Source: Parus major (lineage: Eukaryota; Chordata; Aves; Passeriformes; Paridae). From it: a DNA stretch of 64,000 nucleotides. Made by a program: the position numbers and the translations under genes. Below the pieces are notes generated by a model that was not told where the DNA came from, ran no database searches, and saw only the letters and a program-made list of their open reading frames with translations. This document shows, one piece after another, positions 1-12,200 of this stretch. Numbering within the stretch: position 1 is the first letter of the stretch; each line of letters starts with the position of its first letter. The DNA lies in contig NC_031774.1 in the NCBI RefSeq assembly GCF_001522545.3, positions 23,655,884 through 23,719,883 of the forward strand, in the 5' to 3' direction.

Positions 1-3000
1 CAGTATTTGTGGCTCAACAGCACCTCATCAACTCTGAGAGTCTGCCACATTTGCTTGGAAAGAAGAGCCACATTTCCAGCACTCCCTGAGCAAAGAGCTC
101 TCAGATTGAGAGACTGAAAAGTCTTTGAAAGAAACCTTCCATCAACAAATGTCAGAGCTGGTTTCCTCCTCCCTGAGCTGCCTGGATTGCAGTCCCTCCC
201 CCCGGGACAGCAGTGAGCTTAGCCAAAAGCACCTGCCCAGCTCCTTCCTTCAACTGTCATGAATTTAGCAGACTCATTTAACATCAACTGCTCTGACACG
301 CAACAATTAACTCTTGAGGCTCTGGAACTGGGTCCTACTCTTCATGCTGGTCCCCCTCTACCTCTTCCCCCTTCTGGAGGGGAAAGCCCTCCTCCAAGTA
401 GTGAGAGGGCTGCAAATATTGCAGAGCCAAAGCAGGTTCTCATGGTAGACCCCCTGTGCCTCAAACAGCAGAGATGGGTTATTCTTGAGCTGCAGTGCTC
501 CCCCTGGATGTGCCATGCCATCGAGAGCAGGAGCCAGTGACCCCATGACACTGTGGTGGGGAGCCAGCATGGAGTATGTTGTTTGGACATTGATCTAAGA
601 AAGATCACCTGCAGGAGGAATGCTGACAATCCAGTAGGAATGTCCACAACCAATGTAGCATCCAATTCCCTCCTGTTTAACACAGTTGGTGTCAGGCCCA
701 AGTTACAGTATTCCTCCAGCCTTAGCTGCCAGGTTCCTCCCAAGGGAGCCCTGACATTCCTGTTGCAGGGGAACTCCTGGCACAAATTGCTCAGCTGAAA
801 GCATTATGTTTTACATCTATTCTAGGAAAAATGCTAACTGCATTTTGAGCAGGCTTTGCTAATCGGGTCAGCCAGACTGACCTAAATGAACATTTTTCCT
901 AATCAAGACAAAGTCACAGTGTAAAGAAGCCAAAAGCAACTTTGCCAAGGTAGTCAGGGGTGAGTTTCCTCTGGAACAGCCTGGACAGTGATCGTAATAA
1001 ATGACCTCACACAAGGCATCACCTTTGAGCTCTAAAGATGGTACTAATTACTCCAGTACTATTATGTAGTAGTTTCAGGGAGAATAGCCTTGCACAGTAC
1101 TGTATGGGGAATTTCTTCAGTCTTAGAAAGTGAGAATATAAACTAGAACAAGAAAGAAAGGAGTGGAAGAGTATGTGGATATGTGCACTTCTAACCTTCA
1201 TGGGACCTTGTTCTGGCTAATTAATGTGTCAAGGTAAGTGTCAAACATCTATCACTTGGACACAAACCAGACCAGAGCAGCACCACATGATTTCAAAGGC
1301 AGATAGCCATGTAAAAGTTTAAGAAAATAAGAGTCAAAGGAGAGACAGCAAGAAAGAGAAAAGAAGGTGGATAAAGAAGTCAGAAGGGGTGGGTGGGAGG
1401 CTGGAGTGTTTGGGTCAGTTCAGGAAACTACAGGAAAAGAAAACTTTGAATTATATAACCAGGAAATCAGAAGTAGGAAGGCAAAGGAAAAGCAGAAGTA
1501 AAATTTGGGTTTTTGAGCAGCTGAAAATAAGTCAGATAGATGTAAACAGTGCACGACAGACATGGGAAACAACTGGGTTGAAAGACACAGCCTACCTTTC
1601 AGCATGCTACTTGCAGTCCCTTACCACTCTGGCCATGCCCTTGGCTCTTCACCACCTTTCAGCTATTTCTGCTCTGAGGAATGCTGCAAAACATGCAGAC
1701 ACCAACCCAATGAAACACCTAACAATTTACAAAGCTAGTTGAGCTCCAGATACAGGAAAAAAGTAAGAGAAGAGCTCCATGCAAGCACCCACATTGTCCT
1801 AGTGCCAGGCTGAAAACTGGATCAATTATTTCAGTCAGAGGATACCAGACTACACTGAGGTTGCTTGCACAGAAGTCACCTGCTGCAGCAGGAAATAGAT
1901 GGTGCCAGCATGGGGGTCAGCTGAGAAAGATGGCTTTGGTTCTACCTTTGTTCTCACTTCTCATCTCCCATGTGAAGACATGAAGTCCCAGCAGTTCAGA
2001 TATGTAAATACAGTCCCTGGCAAAAAGCTGAGACTGGTAGGATGTAGTAACCCCAGGACTAACATGAACTTGGAACTGAGGACCTAACATACTTGGCTCC
2101 TCCAGCAAACATGTGATCTGAAGAACAATGCTGGCCACAAGGTTGCCTGTGAAGCACAGGTGACTGCATTGAACCTTGCTGCACAGACCTGGAATTTCCT
2201 TGTAAAATCTCTGAGCCAAATTAGGCCAAGAGAAAGGCTTTGGGCATTTCTTAGGAGAGCAATAATGGTTTGCTTCATTGGTGGTGCTCTACCTGTTTTC
2301 ATGTAACTGCAGCAAGGAGTCACCAACTGGCTTTTGTGAACCATCTGGTTTCTTACAGTGGGCTGCCCACAACAGGACAAGGATGCATAAGCTTTAGTGG
2401 GTTGACTCATCCCTTCCTCGAAATGCACTGGAACAAGTAAGTCTTGAGAATCAAATTGCTGTATCAAGAACAATCCTTATGTGCAGTTATGTGCAGAGGA
2501 TCTGCCATGTGGCCATCCCAAAAGACAGCTCCAGAGAGTTAAGTATTTTCATTTCTTTCCTTTAACACTGAGAATTCTTTAAATAGTAAATAAGTAATTA
2601 CTAAATGCTAATTAAATACTACCTTAAAACCTAGGGAGAAATGCTGAGGGAAAAAGGGAGCAAGCAGAGGAATAACTTTCCTCAGAGGAAATGCAGCAGT
2701 AAGTCACAGAGGTGTCAGCCTGGCCATATTTTAAATAGTGCAGCTACAAGTGTGGCTATGAAATCCCTAGTTCTAATTTCCCCTTTAAGGGATTGCTTCT
2801 TCTTTAAGGAAATGCTCTTCTTTCCTAATCCCTGCTTTACCAGAGACTGCTCCATTCCAGGCTTCAGCAAGAACAGTGCAGCACCAATAGGACCAGCACA
2901 GCCCCAGCCATAGATGAGACCAGAGCAGCAGAGGATGGGACCAGTGCAGTACCAGATGAGGTTCTGAACAGCAGAAGACATTTTGCATCAATGAATACAA

Positions 3001-5499
3001 CACACTTCATTAAATTCAGAAGCCACCACACACTACAAGCTTGTCCACTTGTACTGATACCAAGAGGAGGTGCAGTGGGCCAGTCTTAGAGGTTTTCTCA
3101 GTGTGATTTATACAAATGAGACCTCATGTTTGTCCCTCTCTGAAAGTGGTGGTGGTAGCATTAAAGAGCTGCCTTATGCCATAGGGGATGAGGAACACCT
3201 AGCAGACATGGACTGAGCAGTACACAACTCCAGCATCTCCCAGCTGGTGCTGATGACACCCTCCCTCTGCAGGAGTGGACTGTGTGCACAGATGTGCTTC
3301 CACCTCCTGCCAAACCCTCCCTTTGTTTACTCTGCAAGCACTTCACCAAAGACCTTCCTGCTTCTCCCCACCAAGATGATGGCTCTGTCTCCACTGTTTA
3401 ACCCTGTTTTGGACATATGCCTTCCTGCATTCCTGCTCTGAGTTGCAGCCTCTCTCCTACTTCTGGCCCAAGAGCACAGTTAATGGGTTCTCCCACTTTG
3501 GCTGAGATGATAATTTAGGACAATGGGTTCCCAGCAGATGTAGGCAGTTGCCCAACAGATGAATGTGTTTATTTAGGAAGAGTATCCCAAATGTTTACCA
3601 GTTTCCTGGCAGATAGGACACAAAAATAAGCCACAGTCTCTGGACAAAGTATTCACCTAGAGTCTTCCAAATGAAGTTTAAGTCTCTTTCTCTCTTCTTT
3701 ACCAAAAGGGAAACATTTTTCCTGGTGGTGACTCTATGGCAATGATGCTCAGAGACCCAGACTCAGAGATCCATGGACCCATGTTCAGCTCTGGTTTCGT
3801 CCAGCTAGTAGCACTTCTGCAAGTGTAAGTCCCACCAAGAGATAGTAAGGAGCAGCGGGACCACGAAGTGTAGAAACCATGAGATGGATCCAAAGAGACT
3901 AATCAAATAGAAAATTATAGGAACTATTATGTTTGGATTAATTTCCATCAGGCCAGGTCTGATGGCCCCAGCAGTTGTCTGTATCTATGCTGCAGATCCT
4001 ACAGTAATCTGGCTGGCAAGTTCCAAGAAAAAATTTAAGAAAACTGCCTTTCCATATCCAGTACTTGGCAGACTAACCATAAATGTGTTACTGACCAAAT
4101 TTTACCAGGCACAGGAATAGAGGGCCAAAATGCTTGCTGCATGTGTCTCCACAAGAGATTGCCATCAGTCCTGGAGACCCAGCCTCCCATGCAAAGGATA
4201 CAAAGTGGGTGACCAAATCTGCCTGAGCTCTCCATTCTCCCTGTGCACTGAGATGGTGAGAAGGAGTTTACAGAGCATGAAACTCACTCAGACCAAAGGT
4301 CAGTCCAACACCTAAGCACCACTTAAGTGCTATTTATGTCCCTGCAGTAGGCATAAGAGGAGTAAAAGTGTGTGCAGGCTTCCTGTGAAAGTCATCCATG
4401 GTGAATAGCCTCTCTTCATCTTCAGAGGAAACTTCCCCTTTGAGTTGCACCAGCATCACTCTCAGCCTGCTCACTATGTACAGTCCTGCCACTCTCCTCC
4501 TGCAGGCTGGGACAATATTAAAGGAAAGAGCACACAGTAAGCCCAACACCCAGTTTGCACTCAAGGAGCAAACTCACTGAGACAAGCAGCTCTTCTCCCA
4601 TTCTGCTGCCCCTTTGTAGGCTCCAGAAAATGCCAATTGTCACATTGCCTGGGCTTACAGGATCACACAGTGAAAGAGTGCGTTAGTGTGCATTCCCCAG
4701 AGGAGCTGGGTTAGCACTCCTGAGACAGCCTGAACAGCCATTCTGCAGCTTCTAACAGTGGAGACCTCAGTGAGCATGCGGGCTATTTTCTTGCCTTGAT
4801 GTCTCTTGAAGGAGGTAAAGTATATGCTTTGAAAAGCATAGAGTCAAAATAAAGCTGTGTTTACATAAATATCCAAAGTCATCTTTGAAGGTGTTTTTTG
4901 CACTATAAAACACAGAAGCAGAGGGAAGGAACAAACCCACTGGGGTACTGAGTTAAAAAGAAACACATGACTCCTGTTTGGTTGGTTTATTCTGGCTTCC
5001 TTCTGACATCAAGTGTCACAACCCAGTGAAGCACAGTGGTGAATCTGACTCGAGATAAGTCTTTTGAAGAGTTTCACAGCACTGATGAGAACTGAATGAG
5101 AAAGTAACAGCTCTCTGAGTGCAGTTGTAATAGTCCATAAGCAAATAGATGGTTGCTTGCAGAAATGATCATAAATGCTGGACTGGGCAGGACACAGATG
5201 AAATTGATAAACAGGCACTGCATGAAGGATTAGCTTATCGTAATATAGTAGGTCCTTCTGGGAGAGAAAAAGATGAGTAAATTTGCCTAAGTTCAAGAGC
5301 AGTATGTGGTCTCTTAAGCAAAAAGAGACTGACAGTGCTGTTAGCCATCCTATGTAAGGCTGGTTAGCAGAAGCTAAGTGAAGAGATACATTTTGTGTCC
5401 TTTGGAGATTTCCCCTCCAATAAACAAGTAGACACCACTCTCTGTGAGATTTTCAAAAAATAAACCCCCCAAATCCTCACAGTGATACATCAATTCCTT

Positions 5500-5850
5500 A
5501 AACCCAGTCTAAAACTTCCTGTTCCAATTTATGACCACTCATCCTCCTGCCATGTACTTATGAAAGAGCCTGGCAGGTAGGCTTCTGCTAGGCCCTCCTG
5601 GAGCTACCTCTCCTCCAGCTGAGGAAGACAAACTCCCTTAGCTAGTCCTCACAGGAGAAATTCTCCATCTCCCAGTTACCTTGGTGACAGCCCCCTTGAT
5701 GCACTCAGATTTATCCACGTCTTTCTGTTATCAGGCAGCCCAAAACTGGACACTGTATTCAAGACAGTTTTATTCTCAAGATAAAGGGGATAATCACTTC
5801 CCTGGGTCTATCATCTACCACATTACTCCTGCTCCTAGCTGCCTTTGCTT
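5500..5850 (-). repeat. CR1 LINE fragment, minus orientation
   Basis: Read on the plus strand it shows the reverse complement of a CR1 3' region: 'cctgttccaattt.tgaccactc', then 'ctggagctacctctcctccag', then 'cagcccaaaactggacactgtattc', 'ataatcacttccct'. These are stock phrases of avian and reptilian CR1 copies. It is diverged, and both ends are ragged. It lies inside CREB3L1 intron 1, in the same direction as the gene. Confidence 0.75.
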
Positions 5851-5890
5851 CTGGGGCACACCAGTCCTCCATGACCCCTGGTGGGTCCGT

Positions 5891-5948
5891 CCATCCATCC
5901 ATCCATCCATCCATCCATCCATCCATCCATCCATCCATCCATCCATCC
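5891..5948. repeat. (CCAT)n microsatellite
   Basis: About 14.5 uninterrupted CCAT units. It lies about 40 bases beyond the CR1 fragment. Such a pure array is likely polymorphic in length. Confidence 0.97.
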
Positions 5949-6740
5949 CAGGGACATGAGTCGGGGTTTGTTCTTGTAGAATTTCATGAGGTTTCTGTCA
6001 ACCTATTCCTACAGCCTGGGAAGATGTCTCTGAAAAGCAGCCCCCACACAAAATTTTTTTTCTGTTGCAAGCACACAGACCTTTCTGAAGATGCATCTAC
6101 AGATGTGTTTTAATTAGTTCTTTGTCACAGCTTCAGATGAACAATACAGAGAACCATTTTTTAAAGACCAAGATGACTCATTAGGACTGCCAAGGTTGTG
6201 GAAAAGAGAATAGTTTAGACACACGCAATTCTTGCCCCAAAGGAGCACAGACTCTGCAGTAAGGTTCATCCATCTTTTCTTTCTGCTTCCTTTCTGAAAA
6301 GAGGAAATCCTACTCACAAAAATTTCATACTGACATTTTACGACTGAAATTCCTGGCCCGTTTTTAGAAAAATGCCTCCTGAATAATATCTGGAAAAATT
6401 TGCCCATCTTTGAAGCAAAGGCATTGGCAACTTTGTGAGCTATTGTGCACGGTGATGTCAAAAGAACTTCTCCACATATTGCAAGATCCCAGGAGATTTG
6501 CTGCATTTAGTAAGAAAATCCAAGTGTATTTCTTCCATCCTCCCCATTGTCATGCAGAGTGAGAACAAAGAGAGTGATGTATTTTATATTCTGGCTTTTG
6601 TATCACCAATAGATTTGGTAGGCCAGAAGTGGCTACAGAATCTCTCATATGTATCATCTGCAGGCAGAGAAGGTTTCAGCTTGACTCTCTCACTCCAGCA
6701 GAAGTTTGTGGTGCTGGCAGTTGGGAAAAAAATCCACAGG

Positions 6741-6767
6741 AAAAAAAAAAAAAAAAAAAAAAAAAAA
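6741..6767. repeat. Poly-A tract (27 bases)
   Basis: An uninterrupted run of 27 A. No SINE or LINE body is recognisable just upstream, so it is a simple homopolymer rather than a clear retroposon tail. Confidence 0.95.
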
Positions 6768-6966
6768 GAAGCCTTAGAAAAAGCGCCTTTCTGCTGTCAG
6801 CTGAGCACAACGATGCCTGAGTCACTGCAACATAGTTAAATGAGAAGAGAAGGGCAAGCTGCTTCCAGAAGCAGCTCTCCAAGCAGAAAAGCCATTTAAA
6901 TGAGGCAGGACAGAGCCAGCCTGCCCACAGCCACCACACACTTTAAACACACTGTCCTGGCAGGTG

Positions 6967-6980
6967 GCACCAGATGGCAC
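6967..6980 (+). promoter_or_regulatory. CTCF-like core motif
   Basis: The sequence GCACCAGATGGCAC matches the CTCF core consensus CCASYAGRKGGCRS at all positions but the first. It lies about 1.6 kb inside CREB3L1 intron 1. A single motif of this quality can occur by chance, so occupancy is unproven. Confidence 0.3.
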
Positions 6981-8189
6981 TCTTACACAAAAGCTTCCTT
7001 TTCACAGAGTCTGCTTGCAAGCAGAAGTTGTGTTTAACTATAAAAAAGTACCACCTATACTGGTTAGGTGTTCCCTGACTTCTGACCACAGCCCATGTTG
7101 CACCTGGTAAAAGGTGGCAATACATACTATTTTCATTTTGGTAAAGGAATAAATGGTCTTGGCATAAAGCACTTCTTATCAGCATAGCTTCATCCATGCT
7201 GGATGTGTTCAGAATTAGGGAAAGCACAAAACTCCTAGCAACAGGTCTCTCAGATATGAGCAGCAAAGGCAAGCGCTCAGTCTTGGGGTGATGTGTCATT
7301 GGAAGGTCTGCCTGAACACTGTGGACTCTTGCCTCTGGTAGAGCCCAATGGAATCAGCCCTTGAGGCACAAAGCTATCTCGGAAATTAGCAGCTGGCAAG
7401 ATCTCTGAGGGATGGGGCTGCCTCCATAATCTCTTTCCCAGAGCCTGTGTGCCTCTGCTTGGTGCAGTGCATTTAATATTTATGCATATTCTGCAGCTCT
7501 ACCGTCTCCCTCACAAAGGAGGCAACATAAAAGGCTTTAGACATCTTTTGTGTAGCAAAGCAGAAGTGGATTCATCAGTGGATTCACCCTCCCTGTTCCC
7601 TGCTCCCACTGCAAGGACAGTCCTCCGGGACGCTCACAGTGCTAACACCGGGAACACGGGAGGTGCCAGTACTGTGAAAGGGGAGTAACGAGCCATTGCT
7701 CAGATCTCTGTCCGGGGCAGGCACACTGTCCCACGGCTGCAGCCGCTCACAGGCTGGCGGAGCCTCTCCTTCAGGCAGTGCCCTGCTGCCCAGCGCCGGA
7801 TACCCTCACTCCAAAGCACCTATGGGGTGGGGACCTTCCCTCTCCTGCCACAGGGCTGGGTCCTGCCTGGCACAGGGGCTGCAGGATCCCATGGAAACTC
7901 CCATGGAAAGCTCGGGCTCTACAGCAGAGTCTGTGCGTGTTCTCAGGGATAGCTGCTGGACTGAGAACTCGCCTGACTCCTGGGAGAGGCCGGGCAGTTT
8001 CCCTAGAGGTGAACAATGCCCCTTTGGTTCCCTGAGACTGGCAACACATTTTCCTCCCGAGTCACTCTTCCCCCTCGCCCTTCTCTCCAAAGTAAATCAG
8101 CCCAGCTAAAGCGCCAGGCGATAGATGCCTCCTCTCCCAAATGCCACTCTGAGGAAAAGTTACAGGCAAAGGAGAGAGGAGGCGCTGAG

Positions 8190-9250
8190 CCCAAAGCTCT
8201 CCCGACGGCAACCGGCGGTGCCTCCGGTGCTGCCCGAGCTCACACACGACAGGCAGGACGTACAGCCCCCGGCTGGCACCGCGTACTTCTCCCCAGCCGT
8301 CAGGCTCACAAAACCATAGTGTCGGGCAGCCCTGAGATTTCCCGGCGGGCTCTCCTCGGGGTAACAGCGGCCGGGCCAGTCCAGCGGGGAGCTGGCCGTG
8401 TGCGACAGCGGGAATCCGGCTCCCTGCATCTCCGGGGCACCTCGGGGCAGGCGGGGCAGGGCGGGGACCGAGCAGAGCCCGCCGCCGTGTCCCGTCGCCG
8501 CTGCCGGGGCCGGCCCGCCGGAGCGAGGGTGCTGCCGGCGGTCCCTTACCACATTGCTGAGGAAGTCCGCCTCGCTGAAGTCGCCGAAGTCGAGGAAACC
8601 GGTGCCGGCGGCGGGGAAGAGCCGCTCGGCGGGGAAAGGCTCCAGGATACTGTCCATGGTGCCCGCGGCGCCGGGGCTCGGCCGCCCCCCGCGCTCGGCC
8701 GGCCGGGCTCACTGCGGCCGCACGCTCCCGCCCGCCCCCCGGCGGCGGCGGCCCATAGGCGGCGGGGCGGCAGCGACCGCCGGGTGGGCACGGGAGCGGA
8801 GCGCCGCGCCGGTGCCGCTCAGGGCGGCTGTCAGTGCCCCGCTGCCGAGGGGCCGGCCGCGGCACGCCCCCGCCGCTCTCCGGGAGCCACCGGGGCGGGA
8901 CTTCCCGCGCAGACACCCCCTCGAGGCAGCGCCCCCGCCTCCCGGGCAGCCCCCGCAGCGCCGGGCGGGGCGAGGCCGGTGGCTGCCCGGGGCTCCCGTG
9001 CTTCTCCCGGCTCTGCGCAGGGACCCGAGGGCGGTGCTGGTCCCCGGCAGAGCCGTGTCAGTTTGACGAACTGAACAAACCCTCCTTTCAGCAGCCGGCC
9101 GGTTTTGGTGGCTCTTCTGCATCCCTCGGGGAGCGACGCCGGGAAAGATGGGCATTCCGCGGGATGGGAGCCTGAAGGGCAGCCGGCAGGGAGGTCTCCT
9201 TTTCCCCGCTCCCCGCAGTGGGCTTGCAGGTAGGCCTGGCTGCAGCAGCA
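8190..9250 (-). promoter_or_regulatory. CREB3L1: CREB3L1 CpG-island promoter and 5' UTR
   Basis: Seen: a dense CpG block with many GC boxes (for example 8447-8466 and around 8945-8965) surrounds and precedes the CREB3L1 start codon. No TATA box is evident in the likely upstream part (8658-9250). The island fades near 9250, where AT-rich DNA begins. Inferred: a TATA-less, dispersed-start promoter driving leftward transcription. The start site cannot be fixed from sequence. Long open frames on both strands here, up to 352 codons, are a by-product of few stop codons in GC-rich DNA. Confidence 0.75.
8550..8657 (-). CDS. CREB3L1: CREB3L1 (OASIS) first coding exon
   Basis: Seen: on the minus strand an ATG at 8657 in a strong Kozak setting (A at -3, G at +4) opens 36 codons that end exactly in phase 0 at 8550, followed by a splice donor GTAAGG (8549-8544). 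The peptide begins [15 protein letters not shown], continues with [16 protein letters not shown] and matches the start of vertebrate CREB3L1, which in human begins MDAVLEPFPADRLFP and has FLDLGDLNESDFLNN. Two residues (TG) appear inserted relative to human. Known: CREB3L1 is a bZIP factor anchored in the ER membrane; Site-1/Site-2 proteases release its N-terminal part to the nucleus, where it activates secretory-pathway and collagen genes. This exon gives only the start of the cytosolic activation domain. The bZIP, transmembrane and lumenal parts must lie beyond the left edge, since nothing like exon 2 (human HFPEHL) was seen in 1-8549. The frame stays open past the donor, but that part is intronic. 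Confidence 0.93.
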
Positions 9251-12200
9251 CTTGCGGCTGCTCTGTAATTAAAGAGCTGGGCACCATTAAAGAGCATCAG
9301 GAAGATTATATGGTTTCAGATAAACAGGATTATGGATCCCTGTCTTCTCTGATCATTACTCCAACCAACACTCAGGAAAACCACTTATAATAATCCCGTT
9401 GAAGAAACCCTGATGTTTTATTAACCTCTCTCTGTTTTCACGGCTCCACAGAGAACAGACTGAGTGTCCCAGCTCCAAGGAGGGGCTTTCTTGGTTACAG
9501 GCATCTGGCAGAAAAAACCCAAAGACAGCAGTGCATCTCTCTTGGGGGAAACTTGGCCAGACGTTGCCAGCGGTGAGAAGGCAAAGAAGTGCTGATTTGA
9601 AGCTGTCTGGAGCCTGTGCTTAAACTGGGCATGGGGTTTTCATCCATCCAGGCTCTTGCTCCCCATTCTCCATGGCTGTCAGAAGTAACAGCACAACCCA
9701 AGGTGCTCCTTGGCTACTGGTTGCACCAGCAGCCACATCCTGCACACAAAAGCCTTTATACTTACGCACACAATGAGCTCTTTCAGTTACATTTACTTTT
9801 ACCTTATGTTTCAGTCAAGTGTAAAGAGCCTTTGGGTAAAAGGTCAGAAACATAAATTCAGCCAGGATGGAGTTGTGCTGAGAAAATAATGCTGTTCCTA
9901 CTTCCTGAATGGTAAAGTAACCTCTTTGTTAATGTGGATGCCAGTGGGTTTAAAGGGGGGAACATGAAAACCTTTGCCACAGTAAGATGGGAAGAAGAAA
10001 TATGTCCAGACCCTTCAGCAAGAAGTAAAGCTCTCTCCAAGTAAGGGGGAAGATTTCCTTTAACATCCCAGTCAGCAGGGTTCTCAGCTGCAAGGGTAGA
10101 CAGACCGAATCCTGCCATAGCAATGGAGTGACAGCCAGGGTCACAGAGCACAGCCAGAGCCACAGCAGGGGCAGCTTCCCCTCCTGCCACTAACCAAATA
10201 CAGATATCGCTTCCCTAGCTATGAAGACTCACTCGTGAAACCAAGAGTTTCTGGTTCAGTGCCTCGCCCAAGCTAACACAAGAAAGCCTCTTCTCAGGAC
10301 ACACACTGTATTTATCCTCAGGCCGAGGAAGCTCAGATGGTGTCAGCTACGGTTTGCACAGCATGGGTGGCAGTGTCATCGGAAAAGGTCAAGCAAAGTA
10401 AACCTCACTTGTTTGTCTGTGCTCTGAAGGCAAAATGCTTTGGCACAGTCAGATAGGAGCTGTGAAATCCATTCTGGAGATTAAAATATCTCAGAAAAAA
10501 ATTAAATAGCCTGGTCTGAAACCCTGCTTCTATTCAGTGTTTTTAGTACTGAGTGTAACTGCCCAGATGCAGCTTCCCTGCCTATCACTGCTGCACCTTT
10601 GCAGGCAAGAAAGAATCATAATAAATATCGCATTTTGGTGTTGAACAGGAAAGCTGCTCTGTCCCATCTTGGAGAGCTCTGATGGGAACCCCCATCCCTA
10701 GCATTTGTGTAGAGCTTTGAAATGAACACTTCGCTTATGTCAGACATGAATGCAGTTCACTAAATGCAAAGGAAATGTCATCTAGGTGGTCAGAGAGTGT
10801 TGCTTGCTGGTCCCCTGGTGCCAAAAAGGAGAGTTATTTCTTCAGGAAAGCAGTTTTGTGCTCCAGAAGAGACAGGTAAATTATTGATAAGTGAGGGGAG
10901 GTGATTACAATTCAGAAAAACTCAAATGTGCTGCTACAGCTGGTCATGGGTGCCTGCATCAAAGGGGGAAAAGGACAGGCTGAGCAGTACTGCTGAAGCA
11001 AAGGCATGGCTACTGCAGCACTTGCAACGCTTGAGTGGTGCATCATCCTTACTAGAGCATCTTTTCAACCAAGTTCTGCAGCCATCCCTTTGGACATAGA
11101 TACAGTGGAGCAGGAAGTAACCTTGGGGCAGGGGCTGAATTACATGATCATTCAAATTCCTTCTCAACCCAGTTTTCTCTGATTTTATAATTAGATTTAT
11201 TTGCAATCTGATTACAGCAGGAGATTGAAATAGCAATCAAGTATGTTCAGGCTGAACAAGTCAAACTGACAACAGGTAAGTCTTCCTGGCCTCACAATAT
11301 TTGGTACTGCAAATACACATGTATGACCAACCAAGCTAAATTTATCACTGCTGAGAAGTGAATCATCAGTCCATTTCTCATAAGAAATTACTTTCTTTTC
11401 ATGCTCTCCTGTGCTCCATCCTGCCTGGTCCTGCTCTCACTGTTTGCCTTCATGTCCATGCAGTGAGAACTGCAAGTGTCTTGTACTACTTTGCCTTCAC
11501 CCTTCATTGTTATGAGCAGGACACATAAGACAAAGTAAGCAGGCCCTGGGCTTGAACACGTGGACAGCAATCCAGACCATTCTGCTACAAGTCAGGCTAA
11601 AGCTTTTGGTTCCCCCACCCAGGTTTGTGCCAGGAGGTTTCACAGACTCTTTGAGGACAAGTGTTTCTTGAGGAATGTAGGGTGAAATGTCAGTGATTTT
11701 TGGTCTGCTGCATGCAGGCTCTGTTGTTACAGAAGGGTCATCTGCGTAGCATTTGCAGCCTGGATGGCTAGTATGGGAATGATTCATGCTGTTAGAACTG
11801 CTTTGCTTTGGAGGTCCGGCTGGCTCTTTAGGACTGCCACCAAAGACAAGCTTTTACTTAAAGTCTGTGAAAGATACCATTTGTCCTGCTTATTTTTCCA
11901 GTGTTGGTGTTCATATGGATGGAATAGACAGCTTCTGCCACAAGCTGTCTTCCTAGCCATGAAGATTTTCTGGAGTCATGCAGGCTCTCTACTTTGGCCC
12001 CTTCAGTAGCTCTTTGCAACAGTCTTGCCTTCATTTTGCTTTGTCTTTTCTCTGGATTTGATTACTTCTCTGTATATCGCTTTGGTGTGGTTTTGCTCAC
12101 TGTTCTGTGCACCACGGACAGAGGGAGAAACTGCTGCATTGTAGGTCCCCTCTGCTCCTGAAGCAGGAACTGAGAACAAGGTGAGGATGGAAATGGGTCT

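Larger units (their letters stand above)
1..8549 (-). other. CREB3L1: CREB3L1 intron 1 (partial)
   Basis: This begins at the exon 1 donor and runs off the left edge. I looked for a second exon encoding the conserved HFPEHL/ENMEDFS-like segment and for other conserved coding on both strands and found none. The open frames here are short and of unremarkable composition. Contents: a CR1 fragment at 5500-5850, a CCAT microsatellite at 5891-5948, a 27-base poly-A at 6741-6767 and a CTCF-like motif at 6967-6980. Long first introns are usual for this gene. Confidence 0.75.

Noticed and set aside
8160..8549. Continuation of the CREB3L1 reading frame past residue 36
   Set aside because: A consensus donor follows residue 36, and the similarity to CREB3L1 stops exactly there. 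The rest is intron.
8016..9074. Plus-strand frame of 352 codons across the CREB3L1 island
   Set aside because: It is the antisense shadow of the CREB3L1 exon and its GC-rich surroundings.
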